Origin: Nitrospiria bacterium
Lineage (GTDB): Bacteria; Nitrospirota; Nitrospiria; JACQBZ01
DNA: 23,630 bases
NCBI GenBank assembly: GCA_919901335.1
Contig: CAKKOZ010000096.1
Coordinates: 18,156-41,785, forward strand
Direction: 5' to 3'
Shown: positions 1-7,327 of the stretch, one piece after another
Numbering within the stretch: the first letter of the stretch is position 1
Layout of the letters: each line of letters begins with the position of its first letter
Position numbers and translations under genes: made by a program
Notes under the pieces: model-generated
Told to the model about the DNA's origin: nothing
Databases searched by the model: none
The model's input: only the letters and a program-made list of their open reading frames with translations

Positions 1-1
1 A

Positions 2-1903
2 ATCCGGGTGTGGTCCCTGATCTCGCTGGGGGCCATGGTGACGATGCTGATCATGTCGCTCGCCATGCCGTTCTTCCTAACCCCCGTGATGGCCCAAGAA
101 GCGACGAAAGCCGCAACCGAGGCCGCGCCTAAAGTCGAAATGGCCAAAGATGTCTACTTCAAGACAGAGGGCCCCGTCTCCGGTAATCCTGTTCCCGAAC
201 TGAAAGCCGCTGATTATCCAAGCTACAACCTTCCTTATCCATTAAGTGAAAACCGAATCCTGATCTGGTCCATAGCCCAACAACATCTCTATTTCGGAAG
301 TTTCGTTCTGGCCGTTCCGATCTTTTGCATGATCATCGAGTTGGTCGGTCTGTTGACCAAGGATCCGGTGATGGCCAAAAAGTATGATGATCTGGCCCAT
401 CTCTTGGTTAAGATCAGCCTCACGGCTTACTCCGTCACTGCAATCCTTGGCGGGCTGCTCCTTTTCTCGTTCATCACCCTCTACCCCGATTTCTTTAAAT
501 ACATCTCCTCCCTTTTCAGGCCAGTGATGCATATCTACGCCCTGCTCTTCCTGGCTGAGAGCGGAACGCTTTATATCTACTATTACGGATGGGACCGAAT
601 GGCCCATGGTTTTGCCAAATGGATGCATGCCTGTTTGGGGGTGCTTCTGAATGTTTTTGGATCGGTCTTGATGATGTTGGCCAATTCATGGGCCAGCTTC
701 ATGATGTCTCCGGCCGGCGTGGATGAGCAGGGACGGTTTCTCGGGAATATCTGGAACGTGTTGCACAACGCCCTGTGGAATCCGTTAAACGTGCATCGGA
801 TTATCGGGAACATGGTGTTCGGCGGCGGAATTGTGGCGGCCTACGCGGCGTACAAATTCCTCGCGGCCAAGAACATGGAAGAGAAGGCCTACTACGATTG
901 GATGGGATACATCGCGATGTTCATGGCGGTGGGCTCGTTAATACCGTTGCCGTTTGCCGGATATTGGTTGATGCGGGAAGTGTACGGTTTCCGCCAGCAG
1001 ATGGGGATCACGCTCATGGGCGGTCTGCTGGCTTGGCTGTTCATCATTCAAGCCGTGCTGATCGGAGCGCTTTTCTTCTCAACCAATTACTATCTGTTCA
1101 ATGGCATGGAGCGAATGAGGGGAGCGGAGAAATATCAGAAATACATAAAATACATCCTCTTCCTGACGACGGCCGCCTTCATTGTTTGGTTGACGCCGCA
1201 TACCTTGGTGATGCGTCCCGCTGAGTTGAAGGCGATCGGCGGGCAGCAGCATCCGATCATCGGGAATTTCGGCGTGATGTCGGCCAAAAACGGGGCCGTT
1301 AACACCATGATCATGACCACGATTATTTCCTTCCTCTTGTATCAACGGAGCAATAAAATTATCACCGTAAAATGGGAGGCCTGGGGCAATGCGGCCTTGG
1401 TGGCCATGTTTGCGGTGGCCCTTGTGAACAACTGGTGGCTGGCGATCTATGGATACTTCATTCCGGCCAATGTGCGTGTGGGGCTTTCCGTGCCGCAGGT
1501 GATGGGAACTTTGACGACGTTGTTTGTCGGCAGCGCGATCAATATCGCGATGATGAAGGGTTCTAAGCTGACCGGTCCGATTGAGTGGGGAAAGATATCG
1601 GTGCGCTCGCAATACGCATTGTTCGCGCTCGCGGTATCCTTCACGTGGCTGATGGCCCTCATGGGCTATATCCGGTCTTCCGTGCGGCTGTTCTGGCACG
1701 TGATGGAGGTCTTCCGGGATACCTCGCCGTGGGCGTTTACGCACACAATCGGCTTTGCGGCGAACGTGATGTCTATGAACGTAATGGCCTTCTGGTTGTT
1801 TGTGTTGTTTGTTTTCTGGTTGGGCGAACTGACCTCCAAGCATGCGGTAGCCGAAGCAAGAAAAGAAGCCGCGCGACCCGTCATGGCCGGCGGCTCGGAG
1901 TAA
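2..1903 (+). CDS. Cytochrome bd-like terminal oxidase subunit I (CydA-like), probably 5' partial
   Basis: This is a polytopic membrane protein of the cytochrome bd oxidase subunit I type. It would carry electrons to O2 through buried hemes. Numbering from the GTG at 8 (631 residues), a hydrophobic signal-like stretch ends near VMAQ (residue 30), followed by about 50 hydrophilic residues and then roughly a dozen membrane segments. CydA-like landmarks are QQHLYFGSF (H93), FLAESGTLYIYYYGWDR (184-197), ANSWASFMMSPAG (225-237) and NVHRIIGN (H263). The C-terminal part is unlike CydA and includes WHVMEVFRDTSPWAFTHT (563-580). No stop codon lies between the window edge and the GTG, and an Arg codon directly precedes it, so the true start is probably upstream. 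A second internal candidate is ATG 35. No cydB follows; three cytochrome c genes do, which fits the divergent bd-like oxidases described in Nitrospirota. The family call is firm; electron donor and catalytic activity are inferred. Confidence 0.85.
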   Translation: MRVWSLISLGAMVTMLIMSLAMPFFLTPVMAQEATKAATEAAPKVEMAKDVYFKTEGPVSGNPVPELKAADYPSYNLPYPLSENRILIWSIAQQHLYFGSFVLAVPIFCMIIELVGLLTKDPVMAKKYDDLAHLLVKISLTAYSVTAILGGLLLFSFITLYPDFFKYISSLFRPVMHIYALLFLAESGTLYIYYYGWDRMAHGFAKWMHACLGVLLNVFGSVLMMLANSWASFMMSPAGVDEQGRFLGNIWNVLHNALWNPLNVHRIIGNMVFGGGIVAAYAAYKFLAAKNMEEKAYYDWMGYIAMFMAVGSLIPLPFAGYWLMREVYGFRQQMGITLMGGLLAWLFIIQAVLIGALFFSTNYYLFNGMERMRGAEKYQKYIKYILFLTTAAFIVWLTPHTLVMRPAELKAIGGQQHPIIGNFGVMSAKNGAVNTMIMTTIISFLLYQRSNKIITVKWEAWGNAALVAMFAVALVNNWWLAIYGYFIPANVRVGLSVPQVMGTLTTLFVGSAINIAMMKGSKLTGPIEWGKISVRSQYALFALAVSFTWLMALMGYIRSSVRLFWHVMEVFRDTSPWAFTHTIGFAANVMSMNVMAFWLFVLFVFWLGELTSKHAVAEARKEAARPVMAGGSE

Positions 1904-1925
1904 TCGCCAACCTCATTACAAATCC

Positions 1926-1953
1926 TGGGGGCCGGTTTTAAACCCGGCCCCCA
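1926..1953 (+). terminator. GC-rich hairpin between the oxidase and cytochrome c genes
   Basis: A perfect 10-bp inverted repeat (arms 1926-1935 and 1944-1953, TGGGGGCCGG and its complement) encloses an 8-base loop. It is followed by AAATTTTA, a short and imperfect T-tract. The ribosome binding site of the next gene starts 11 bases later. It could be a leaky terminator or a processing/stability hairpin that sets the ratio of the oxidase to the downstream cytochromes. Confidence 0.55.
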
Positions 1954-1977
1954 AATTTTACCCACAGGAGATCTAAC

Positions 1978-3165
1978 GTGACTCAAGGGCTCTTAGCCGT
2001 CACCATTCTGTTTTCTTCAATCGCGCTCTTCATTTTAGCCTACAACCTTCCGAGGGTCCGGGGGCTCTTGATGGCCATCGGGTTCTACATGGTCATGACC
2101 GGGGCTTTCACCGGTTATTCAAACTGGCTTCCCCAGACCCGCGGTGAAGTGCCGCCTCCTCCTCTCAAAATGGAGGCCGGCGCAGTGGATTCCATGCCGG
2201 TTGATAAGCTGGCCGATATGGGTGAAGCGGTCATTTTTGGGAAGGTCGGTGGGTTTGCCGAGCGAGGGATTGGCAAGGGTCAGTGCCCTCTCTGTCATAC
2301 TTTTAAAGCAGGCGATATCGGCGACCGGGCGCCCAATCTGATCGGCCTCAGCAAAAGAGCGATGGAGCGGCTGGCCGAAGACCGATATAAAAAGGGTAAC
2401 GCGGCTCAGCCGGAGTCGTTTAAGGGAAGCGGACGTGCGGTGACTGCGGCTGAATATATTGCGGAATCACACTCATGCCCGTCCTGTTATGTTGTGGCCG
2501 GATTCGGCGAGAAGGGAAGCAATGACACGAAAAGTCCGATGCCCGAAATCCACAAAGGCGCGATCGGCTTGACCCTTGAGGAACTGATTGCGGTGGATAC
2601 CTGGCTCTATTTTAGGGAGGGTGAGACTCCGCCGCCGGCCAAGGAAATCCGCGCCGCTTATGAAAAGTTCATACCGGAGGGCGAGCGGACGAAATCAGCG
2701 CCTGCGGGTGAAGCGGCGGCTCCGGCCGGGCCTCCGATCGCGCTGGCCGCGGACACTCCGGAACAGATTGTCAAGAAGATGGGCTGCGCGGCATGCCACC
2801 AGATTCCAGGAATCTCGATCGCGAAGACCGGCGCGATCGGTCCCGTTCTAATGGAGAAGGTAACGGCGCAACGCAGGCTGTCCTCTCCTGAATATCAGGC
2901 TCGCGTGAAGGCCGGGAAAGCGGGTGCGAAGACTCCAAAACAATACGTGATTGAGTCCATCGTGAATCCAAGTGCCTATGTCGTGCATGAATTTGAAATG
3001 GGGAATCCGGAAAAGTCGATAATGATTCCGGACTTCGCAACGAAGTTTACCTACGGGGCGCTGGATAAAATGGCCGAATACCTGCTTTCGCAGGACTGCG
3101 CAGCGGCGAAAAAAGACGGACTGAATGGTCCGGCGATGGAGCCGGTTTCAAAATTATGCGGTTAA
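1978..3165 (+). CDS. Membrane-anchored diheme cytochrome c
   Basis: This 395-residue protein has two N-terminal membrane segments (about 4-22 and 27-48) followed by two cytochrome c domains facing the periplasm. The first heme site is CPLCH (103-107), with a likely Met ligand in KSPMPE (M188). The second is CAACH (270-274), with candidate Met ligands near the C-terminus in SIMIPDF. An Ala/Pro-rich linker (about 240-258) joins the domains. In domain 1 the segment that normally reads like NPSAYVV, as it does in domain 2, is instead CPSCYVV (167-173), adding two cysteines. The GTG start is supported by CAGGAG (1965-1970) seven bases upstream. It follows the bd-like oxidase and precedes two more cytochromes c, so it is probably an electron-transfer subunit of that oxidase. 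The cytochrome c identity is certain from the motifs; the partner is inferred. Confidence 0.88.
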   Translation: MTQGLLAVTILFSSIALFILAYNLPRVRGLLMAIGFYMVMTGAFTGYSNWLPQTRGEVPPPPLKMEAGAVDSMPVDKLADMGEAVIFGKVGGFAERGIGKGQCPLCHTFKAGDIGDRAPNLIGLSKRAMERLAEDRYKKGNAAQPESFKGSGRAVTAAEYIAESHSCPSCYVVAGFGEKGSNDTKSPMPEIHKGAIGLTLEELIAVDTWLYFREGETPPPAKEIRAAYEKFIPEGERTKSAPAGEAAAPAGPPIALAADTPEQIVKKMGCAACHQIPGISIAKTGAIGPVLMEKVTAQRRLSSPEYQARVKAGKAGAKTPKQYVIESIVNPSAYVVHEFEMGNPEKSIMIPDFATKFTYGALDKMAEYLLSQDCAAAKKDGLNGPAMEPVSKLCG

Positions 3166-3250
3166 GAATTCCGGTGAAGTCTAATTGGGTCGCTTTGGTT
3201 TTGAAGTAAACAGTTCTGGGCGATCGCTGCGAAACAGCCTTGATTATTTT

Positions 3251-3257
3251 GGAGGTG
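3251..3257 (+). promoter_or_regulatory. Ribosome binding site that decides the start of the monoheme cytochrome c
   Basis: GGAGGTG lies just before two adjacent ATG codons at 3259 and 3262. GGAGG ends three bases before the first and six before the second, so the second ATG has the more usual spacing and is preferred. Confidence 0.7.
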
Positions 3258-3261
3258 AATG

Positions 3262-4173
3262 ATGTGGACTGAAGGTTATATGCCTGTTCAGATGTTGATT
3301 CACTTGACCGTCATGATGGCTGTCTATGTGGGCGCCAACTACTTCCTCAAAAAAATCGGGAAAGGGATACCGGCATTTCCACAAGCGATCCTGATTTGGT
3401 TGGGCACCTACTCTTACTTTAAATTTGCAGTGGCTCCACCCCTTCCCTCCACCCTCCTCTACACCTTCATGGGACTGGTCACGATCGTGATCTTCCTGTT
3501 TATTTCATCGACGGAGCAGGGATGGACCGATTTTAAGCGGCCGATTCTAGGCACCCTTATGGCCGTTAACCCGATGTACAAGGGAGTCCGGACGTTTTCG
3601 TTTGTGGTTCTCCCGTTGTTGATCGGGTACGGGACGTATGATTTTAATGTCCCCAAATTTGACGAACCGATCGATTTGAGGACGGTTCATCCGGCCCCGC
3701 CTGCATCCACGACGGTTCGCGGTCAGAATTTTACCTTGCAAACGGCGCAGAATCCATACCGAGTGGAAGATAACGGCGAATATATGGAGCCTGGACATGA
3801 AAAGAAATACTTTAAATCGAATGTCTTTGAGCCGAATGCGCCGAAGTACCTTCAATATGTAAAGGAAGGCGGTTCCATATTTTTTCAGAACTGCCACTTC
3901 TGTCATGGTGACAACCTGAATGGCCGTGGCATGTTTGCATTCGCGTTTGTGCCGATTCCGGCGAACTTTGTCGACCCGGGTACACTTGCCCAGTTACAGG
4001 AGACATTTGTTTTCTGGAGAATCGCCAAGGGAGGACCGGGACTGCCGACTGAAAGCGCTCCATGGGCGTCTGCGATGCCTCCCTGGGAAGAGCACCTGAC
4101 CACAGACGAAATCTGGAAGGTCAGTATGTTTGAGTACTGGCATACCGAGTTCTTCCCCAGGACATGGGAGTAG
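3262..4173 (+). CDS. Four-TM monoheme cytochrome c
   Basis: This is a membrane protein of about 303 residues with roughly four N-terminal membrane segments (near 9-29, 41-58, 64-83 and 112-127, numbered from the upstream ATG at 3259). A periplasmic cytochrome c domain follows. The single heme site is CHFCH (212-216), and the likely Met ligand lies in SAMPPWEEHL (M273), a phrase shared with the next gene (SAMPSWEGVL). One histidine, H15, lies inside the first membrane segment. Neither CydB nor a standard anchored cytochrome c has this four-TM-plus-heme layout as far as I recognise it, so the exact family is unnamed here. Its place between two other cytochromes c in a bd-like oxidase block points to a structural and electron-entry subunit. 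The 93-base gap upstream shows no convincing promoter, so it is probably co-transcribed. Confidence 0.82.
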   Translation: MWTEGYMPVQMLIHLTVMMAVYVGANYFLKKIGKGIPAFPQAILIWLGTYSYFKFAVAPPLPSTLLYTFMGLVTIVIFLFISSTEQGWTDFKRPILGTLMAVNPMYKGVRTFSFVVLPLLIGYGTYDFNVPKFDEPIDLRTVHPAPPASTTVRGQNFTLQTAQNPYRVEDNGEYMEPGHEKKYFKSNVFEPNAPKYLQYVKEGGSIFFQNCHFCHGDNLNGRGMFAFAFVPIPANFVDPGTLAQLQETFVFWRIAKGGPGLPTESAPWASAMPPWEEHLTTDEIWKVSMFEYWHTEFFPRTWE

Positions 4174-4215
4174 GTTAAGAATTAATCATCCGTTTACGTG
4201 AAAGGGGCGCGAGCG

Positions 4216-5910
4216 ATGAACAAGATTTTTTCTGTCTTTAACAAAATGAATGCGGTTGTAGCACTGGCCGTGACGTTTGCAATCGTTGCAACGGGAACCT
4301 TGATACTGACTACGGCTCAGGCCGCAAAAGATGAAAAACCGGCCGCGGCCTCGGTGCGGCCGTCGAAGCCCGCTCCCGCTGATATAGAAGCCGGAAAGCA
4401 GGTTTATTTTAGGAAATGCGTCTGGTGTCACGGACCCGAAGGCGCAGGAGATGGCCCGGGGGCGGATCGCCTCTGGCCGAGACCCCGGAATTTTAACCAG
4501 GGGACCTTCAAGATCCGTCATACCGGAAGCGGTGAGCTTCCAACAAAAGAAGATCTTGTGTTGACTGTGACCCATGGTCTACCGGGCTCCGCGATGCCTT
4601 CCTGGGAAGGGGTCTTGACCGCGCAGCAGATCAATCAGGTGGTTGATTTTGTGACGACCGACCTTGTGAAGGACCGCAGCTTTCAGGATGCCGAGAATGA
4701 AGAGTTTAACCTAATTGACTTTGGTAAGCAGATTCCTTCCTCCGAAGAAAGCATCAAGCGTGGAAGAGAAGTTTATATGAATAAAGGGAAATGCGTTGAA
4801 TGTCACGGCGAAGAAGGACGGGGCGACGGGAATAAAACACAGAAAGATGAATGGGGCTTCCCGATCTTTCCGGCCGATTTGCAAAAATGCTGGAACTTCC
4901 GCGGCAACCGTGAAGATCCCTACAATCCCAAAAACATTTTCCGCGAGGTGTCCACCGGACTGAACGGCACGCCGATGCCTTCGTTTGTCGATGTCTTGAC
5001 ACCCGATCAACGTTGGGATGTCGCCAATTTTGTGATCTCTCTTTGCCCGAAGCAAAAGATCGACCCTCTGACGGCACACCCCGCTATGCAGGTGGTGGTG
5101 AGATCACGCAATATCGAAGGCGATATTCCGAACAATCCGGAAGATCCGATCTGGCAGAAGGTTGACCCTCAATATATCGGACTGGCCGGACAGATCATTC
5201 ATAAACCGCGGAACTTTGTCCGTCTCGTGGATGAGGTCTGGGTGAAGTCCATTTTCAACGGCAAGGAAATTGGTTGGTATTTGGAATGGAATGATCGGAT
5301 TAAGAGCGTGGCCACAAAGGAAGCGGTTGCACAAGCGGCCAGCTTCCAGGAAACGCCGCCTGAAGGACAGCCCATCGCTCTGCGAGAGTACCCGATGTTT
5401 AACGATGCCGTTGCGATCGAGTTTCCGTCAAAGTGGAAGGAATTAACGCCGCCACAGAAACCACGATTCGTCTTCGGGGATGCCAAACACGCCATTGATC
5501 TCTGGAAATGGGAATCGGACGGGACGGTTCAGGAATACACCGGCCACGGCGCGATGGGAGGCGATCTGAAGCTGGAGGCCCGGCCGACGCAGAACGTAAA
5601 AGCCATTTTCTCGGAATATAAAAACGGGGTATGGCGGGTCATTCTGACCAGGGCGTTAACCACAGACGACAAGGAAAACGCTGTTCAGTTTGAAATAGGC
5701 CAATATATTCCGACCGTTTTCTTCGTCTGGGATGGCAACAACGGCGACCACGGTTTAAAGTCATCCATTTCAACCTGGTACTATACGATCATGGAACCGC
5801 CGACACCAACGAAGGCCTATATTTATCCCTTCGTGGCCGTGATCCTGGTCTTTGGGCTTGAAGGTTGGATACTCCGCAAGGTGAACGCGGCCAAGCAACA
5901 GCGAAAATAA
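4216..5910 (+). CDS. Diheme cytochrome c fused to an ethylbenzene-dehydrogenase-type heme b domain
   Basis: This is a 564-residue exported protein. An N-terminal signal or anchor ends near TTAQAAKD (about residue 37). Two cytochrome c domains follow: CVWCH (68-72, Met ligand in SAMPSWEG near 127) and CVECH (193-197, Met in GTPMPSF near 254). Residues from about 295 to 530 resemble the heme b-binding gamma-subunit domain of ethylbenzene dehydrogenase, DMSO-reductase relatives and Nitrospira NxrC candidates, with the typical NDAVAIEFP phrase preceded by a Met. A C-terminal membrane helix (about 535-553) and the basic tail KVNAAKQQRK anchor it. The ATG at 4216 is chosen over an upstream GTG (4198) because AAAGGGG (4201-4207) sits eight bases before it and the signal peptide begins there. 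No molybdenum catalytic subunit or Fe-S subunit is visible nearby, so the domain probably serves the oxidase module rather than a dehydrogenase. Domain calls are firm; the electron path is inferred. Confidence 0.87.
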   Translation: MNKIFSVFNKMNAVVALAVTFAIVATGTLILTTAQAAKDEKPAAASVRPSKPAPADIEAGKQVYFRKCVWCHGPEGAGDGPGADRLWPRPRNFNQGTFKIRHTGSGELPTKEDLVLTVTHGLPGSAMPSWEGVLTAQQINQVVDFVTTDLVKDRSFQDAENEEFNLIDFGKQIPSSEESIKRGREVYMNKGKCVECHGEEGRGDGNKTQKDEWGFPIFPADLQKCWNFRGNREDPYNPKNIFREVSTGLNGTPMPSFVDVLTPDQRWDVANFVISLCPKQKIDPLTAHPAMQVVVRSRNIEGDIPNNPEDPIWQKVDPQYIGLAGQIIHKPRNFVRLVDEVWVKSIFNGKEIGWYLEWNDRIKSVATKEAVAQAASFQETPPEGQPIALREYPMFNDAVAIEFPSKWKELTPPQKPRFVFGDAKHAIDLWKWESDGTVQEYTGHGAMGGDLKLEARPTQNVKAIFSEYKNGVWRVILTRALTTDDKENAVQFEIGQYIPTVFFVWDGNNGDHGLKSSISTWYYTIMEPPTPTKAYIYPFVAVILVFGLEGWILRKVNAAKQQRK

Positions 5911-5935
5911 GAAACATTGTCCCATCTTGAACAGC

Positions 5936-5963
5936 AACGGGGGTGACAGACGTCACCCCCGTT
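5936..5963 (+). terminator. Rho-independent terminator closing the respiratory block
   Basis: A perfect 12-bp stem (5936-5947 and 5952-5963, AACGGGGGTGAC and its complement) has a four-base loop, AGAC. The right arm runs into TTGTATTTGGG. It starts 26 bases after the stop of the last cytochrome gene and precedes a strong promoter, marking the boundary between the oxidase block and moeA. Confidence 0.85.
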
Positions 5964-6007
5964 TGTATTTGGGCGGTTGTTACAGCGATTCGAGACGATT
6001 TCCTGCC

Positions 6008-6036
6008 TTTACAGACAGATGACCTTGCGTTATAAT
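6008..6036 (+). promoter_or_regulatory. Sigma-70-type promoter for moeA and following genes
   Basis: TTTACA (6008-6013) and a perfect TATAAT (6031-6036) are separated by exactly 17 bases. The expected transcription start is near 6042-6044, only a few bases before the ATG at 6048 and about 23 before the in-frame ATG at 6066. Confidence 0.75.
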
Positions 6037-6047
6037 AAACCATTTTA

Positions 6048-7304
6048 ATGGGTCCTAAGGTGGAAATGATTCCGGTTGAAAAAGCGCTGGACGCGATTCT
6101 GGATCACGTTCGGCGGATGGGGACCGAAAGGACGGACCTCCTTCATTCGCTGGGGCGCGTGCTGGCCGAACCGGTGGTATCCGGACGCGATCATCCACCC
6201 TGGAATAGTTCCGCCATGGATGGATATGCCGTTCGGCACGGCGAGCTTAGTCAGGCATCGGAGCAACACCCCGTAACCCTGGAGGTAATTGAAGAGATCG
6301 CGGCGGGCGCTCTTCCGCAGAAGACGATTCAACCGGGCCAGGCCAGCCGAATCATGACGGGGGCGCCCGTGCCCGAAGGTGCGGATGCCGTGATTCGCGT
6401 CGAGGATACGCGGGGCGAAGGAAATCGCGTCCGCATGGTTCAACCGGTCGAGGCGGGGGATCATATTCGTCTTCGCGGCGAAGATATCCGGGCCGGGAAT
6501 ATCGTGCTGGCACAGGACAGCACGATCAGTTCGGCCGAGGTGGGCCTGCTGGCCTCGGTGGGGCGATCTCATGTTCAGGTTTACCAGCGGCCCCGTGTCG
6601 CGATTCTGGCCACGGGTAATGAACTGGCCGACCTCGGTGACGCGTTCAGCCCGAACAAGATTATGAACAGCAACGGCTATGCGGTTGCGGCCCAGGTGAT
6701 CGAGGCCGGGGGTGTTCCGGTGCTCCTGGGCGTTGCGAAGGATACACGAGAGGAGCTTGTCGATCGCCTGACCCAGGGGCTGTCGGCTGATCTGATTCTC
6801 ATATCCGGCGGCGTTTCGGTGGGGGCGTATGACTTTGTGAAGGATGTGCTGGGCGAACTGGGTGTGACAATGGCCTTCTGGAAGGTCGCGATGAAACCGG
6901 GCGAGCCCTTGGCCTTCGGGATGCTGCAGGCCAAACCCGTTTTCGGACTTCCGGGAAATCCGGTTTCAACGATGGTCACCTTTGAACAATTTGTTCGACC
7001 GGCGCTGCGAAAGATGCAAGGGCACGCCCTGCTCTTCCGTCCGGTGATTGAGGCGGTTTTAATGGAACGGATCACCAAAAAACCCGGGAAAACGCATTTC
7101 GTGAGAGCGGTGGTGAAAAAGACGGGGGATCGGCATGAAGTCTGGACGACGGGGAACCAGAGCTCGGGCGTTCTCACGTCCATGGTCAAGGCCAACGGCC
7201 TTCTAATTTTTCCTTCGGAATCCGGTGAGATCGAAAAAGGCCAGACCGTCAAGGTGCAGTTATTGGAGAAGAACTTTTCGTCTCAGGCCGTCCCGGGATA
7301 TTGA
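6048..7304 (+). CDS. moeA: Molybdopterin molybdenumtransferase MoeA
   Basis: MoeA inserts molybdate into adenylylated molybdopterin in the cytoplasm to complete the molybdenum cofactor. The 418 residues, a normal length, show the family signatures in order: WNSSAMDGYAV (52-62), RIMTGAPVPEGADAVI (101-116), LATGNEL (187-193), SGGVSVGAYDFVKD (253-266), KPGEPLAFG (283-291) and GLPGNPVS (300-307). The start is uncertain. ATG 6048 has no Shine-Dalgarno site and lies almost at the predicted transcription start. ATG 6066 (412 residues) is preceded by AAGGTGG (6057-6063), although that is close. It follows a terminator and promoter, so it heads a new transcript, and its stop lies just before argS. Cofactor supply could serve a DMSO-reductase-family enzyme elsewhere in the genome; none is in this window. 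Confidence 0.95.
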   Translation: MGPKVEMIPVEKALDAILDHVRRMGTERTDLLHSLGRVLAEPVVSGRDHPPWNSSAMDGYAVRHGELSQASEQHPVTLEVIEEIAAGALPQKTIQPGQASRIMTGAPVPEGADAVIRVEDTRGEGNRVRMVQPVEAGDHIRLRGEDIRAGNIVLAQDSTISSAEVGLLASVGRSHVQVYQRPRVAILATGNELADLGDAFSPNKIMNSNGYAVAAQVIEAGGVPVLLGVAKDTREELVDRLTQGLSADLILISGGVSVGAYDFVKDVLGELGVTMAFWKVAMKPGEPLAFGMLQAKPVFGLPGNPVSTMVTFEQFVRPALRKMQGHALLFRPVIEAVLMERITKKPGKTHFVRAVVKKTGDRHEVWTTGNQSSGVLTSMVKANGLLIFPSESGEIEKGQTVKVQLLEKNFSSQAVPGY

Positions 7305-7327
7305 GCAAAGCGGGATTTCAGGGTTCT

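Noticed and set aside
1079..1843. 254-codon open frame on the minus strand over the bd-like oxidase
   Set aside because: It is antisense to the conserved membrane segments of the oxidase and has no start signal or domain.
2476..2490. Third heme c site in the diheme cytochrome
   Set aside because: CPSCY lacks the His required for heme ligation and occupies a non-heme position of the domain.
3220..3227. GCGATCGC octamer as a HIP1-like element
   Set aside because: Only a single isolated copy is seen in the non-coding sequence, and the similar run at 19954 is explained by Ile-Ala codons.
2..5910. Nitrite oxidoreductase or another complete molybdoenzyme locus
   Set aside because: Only a gamma-type heme domain is present; no molybdopterin catalytic subunit, Fe-S subunit or chaperone is encoded in the window.
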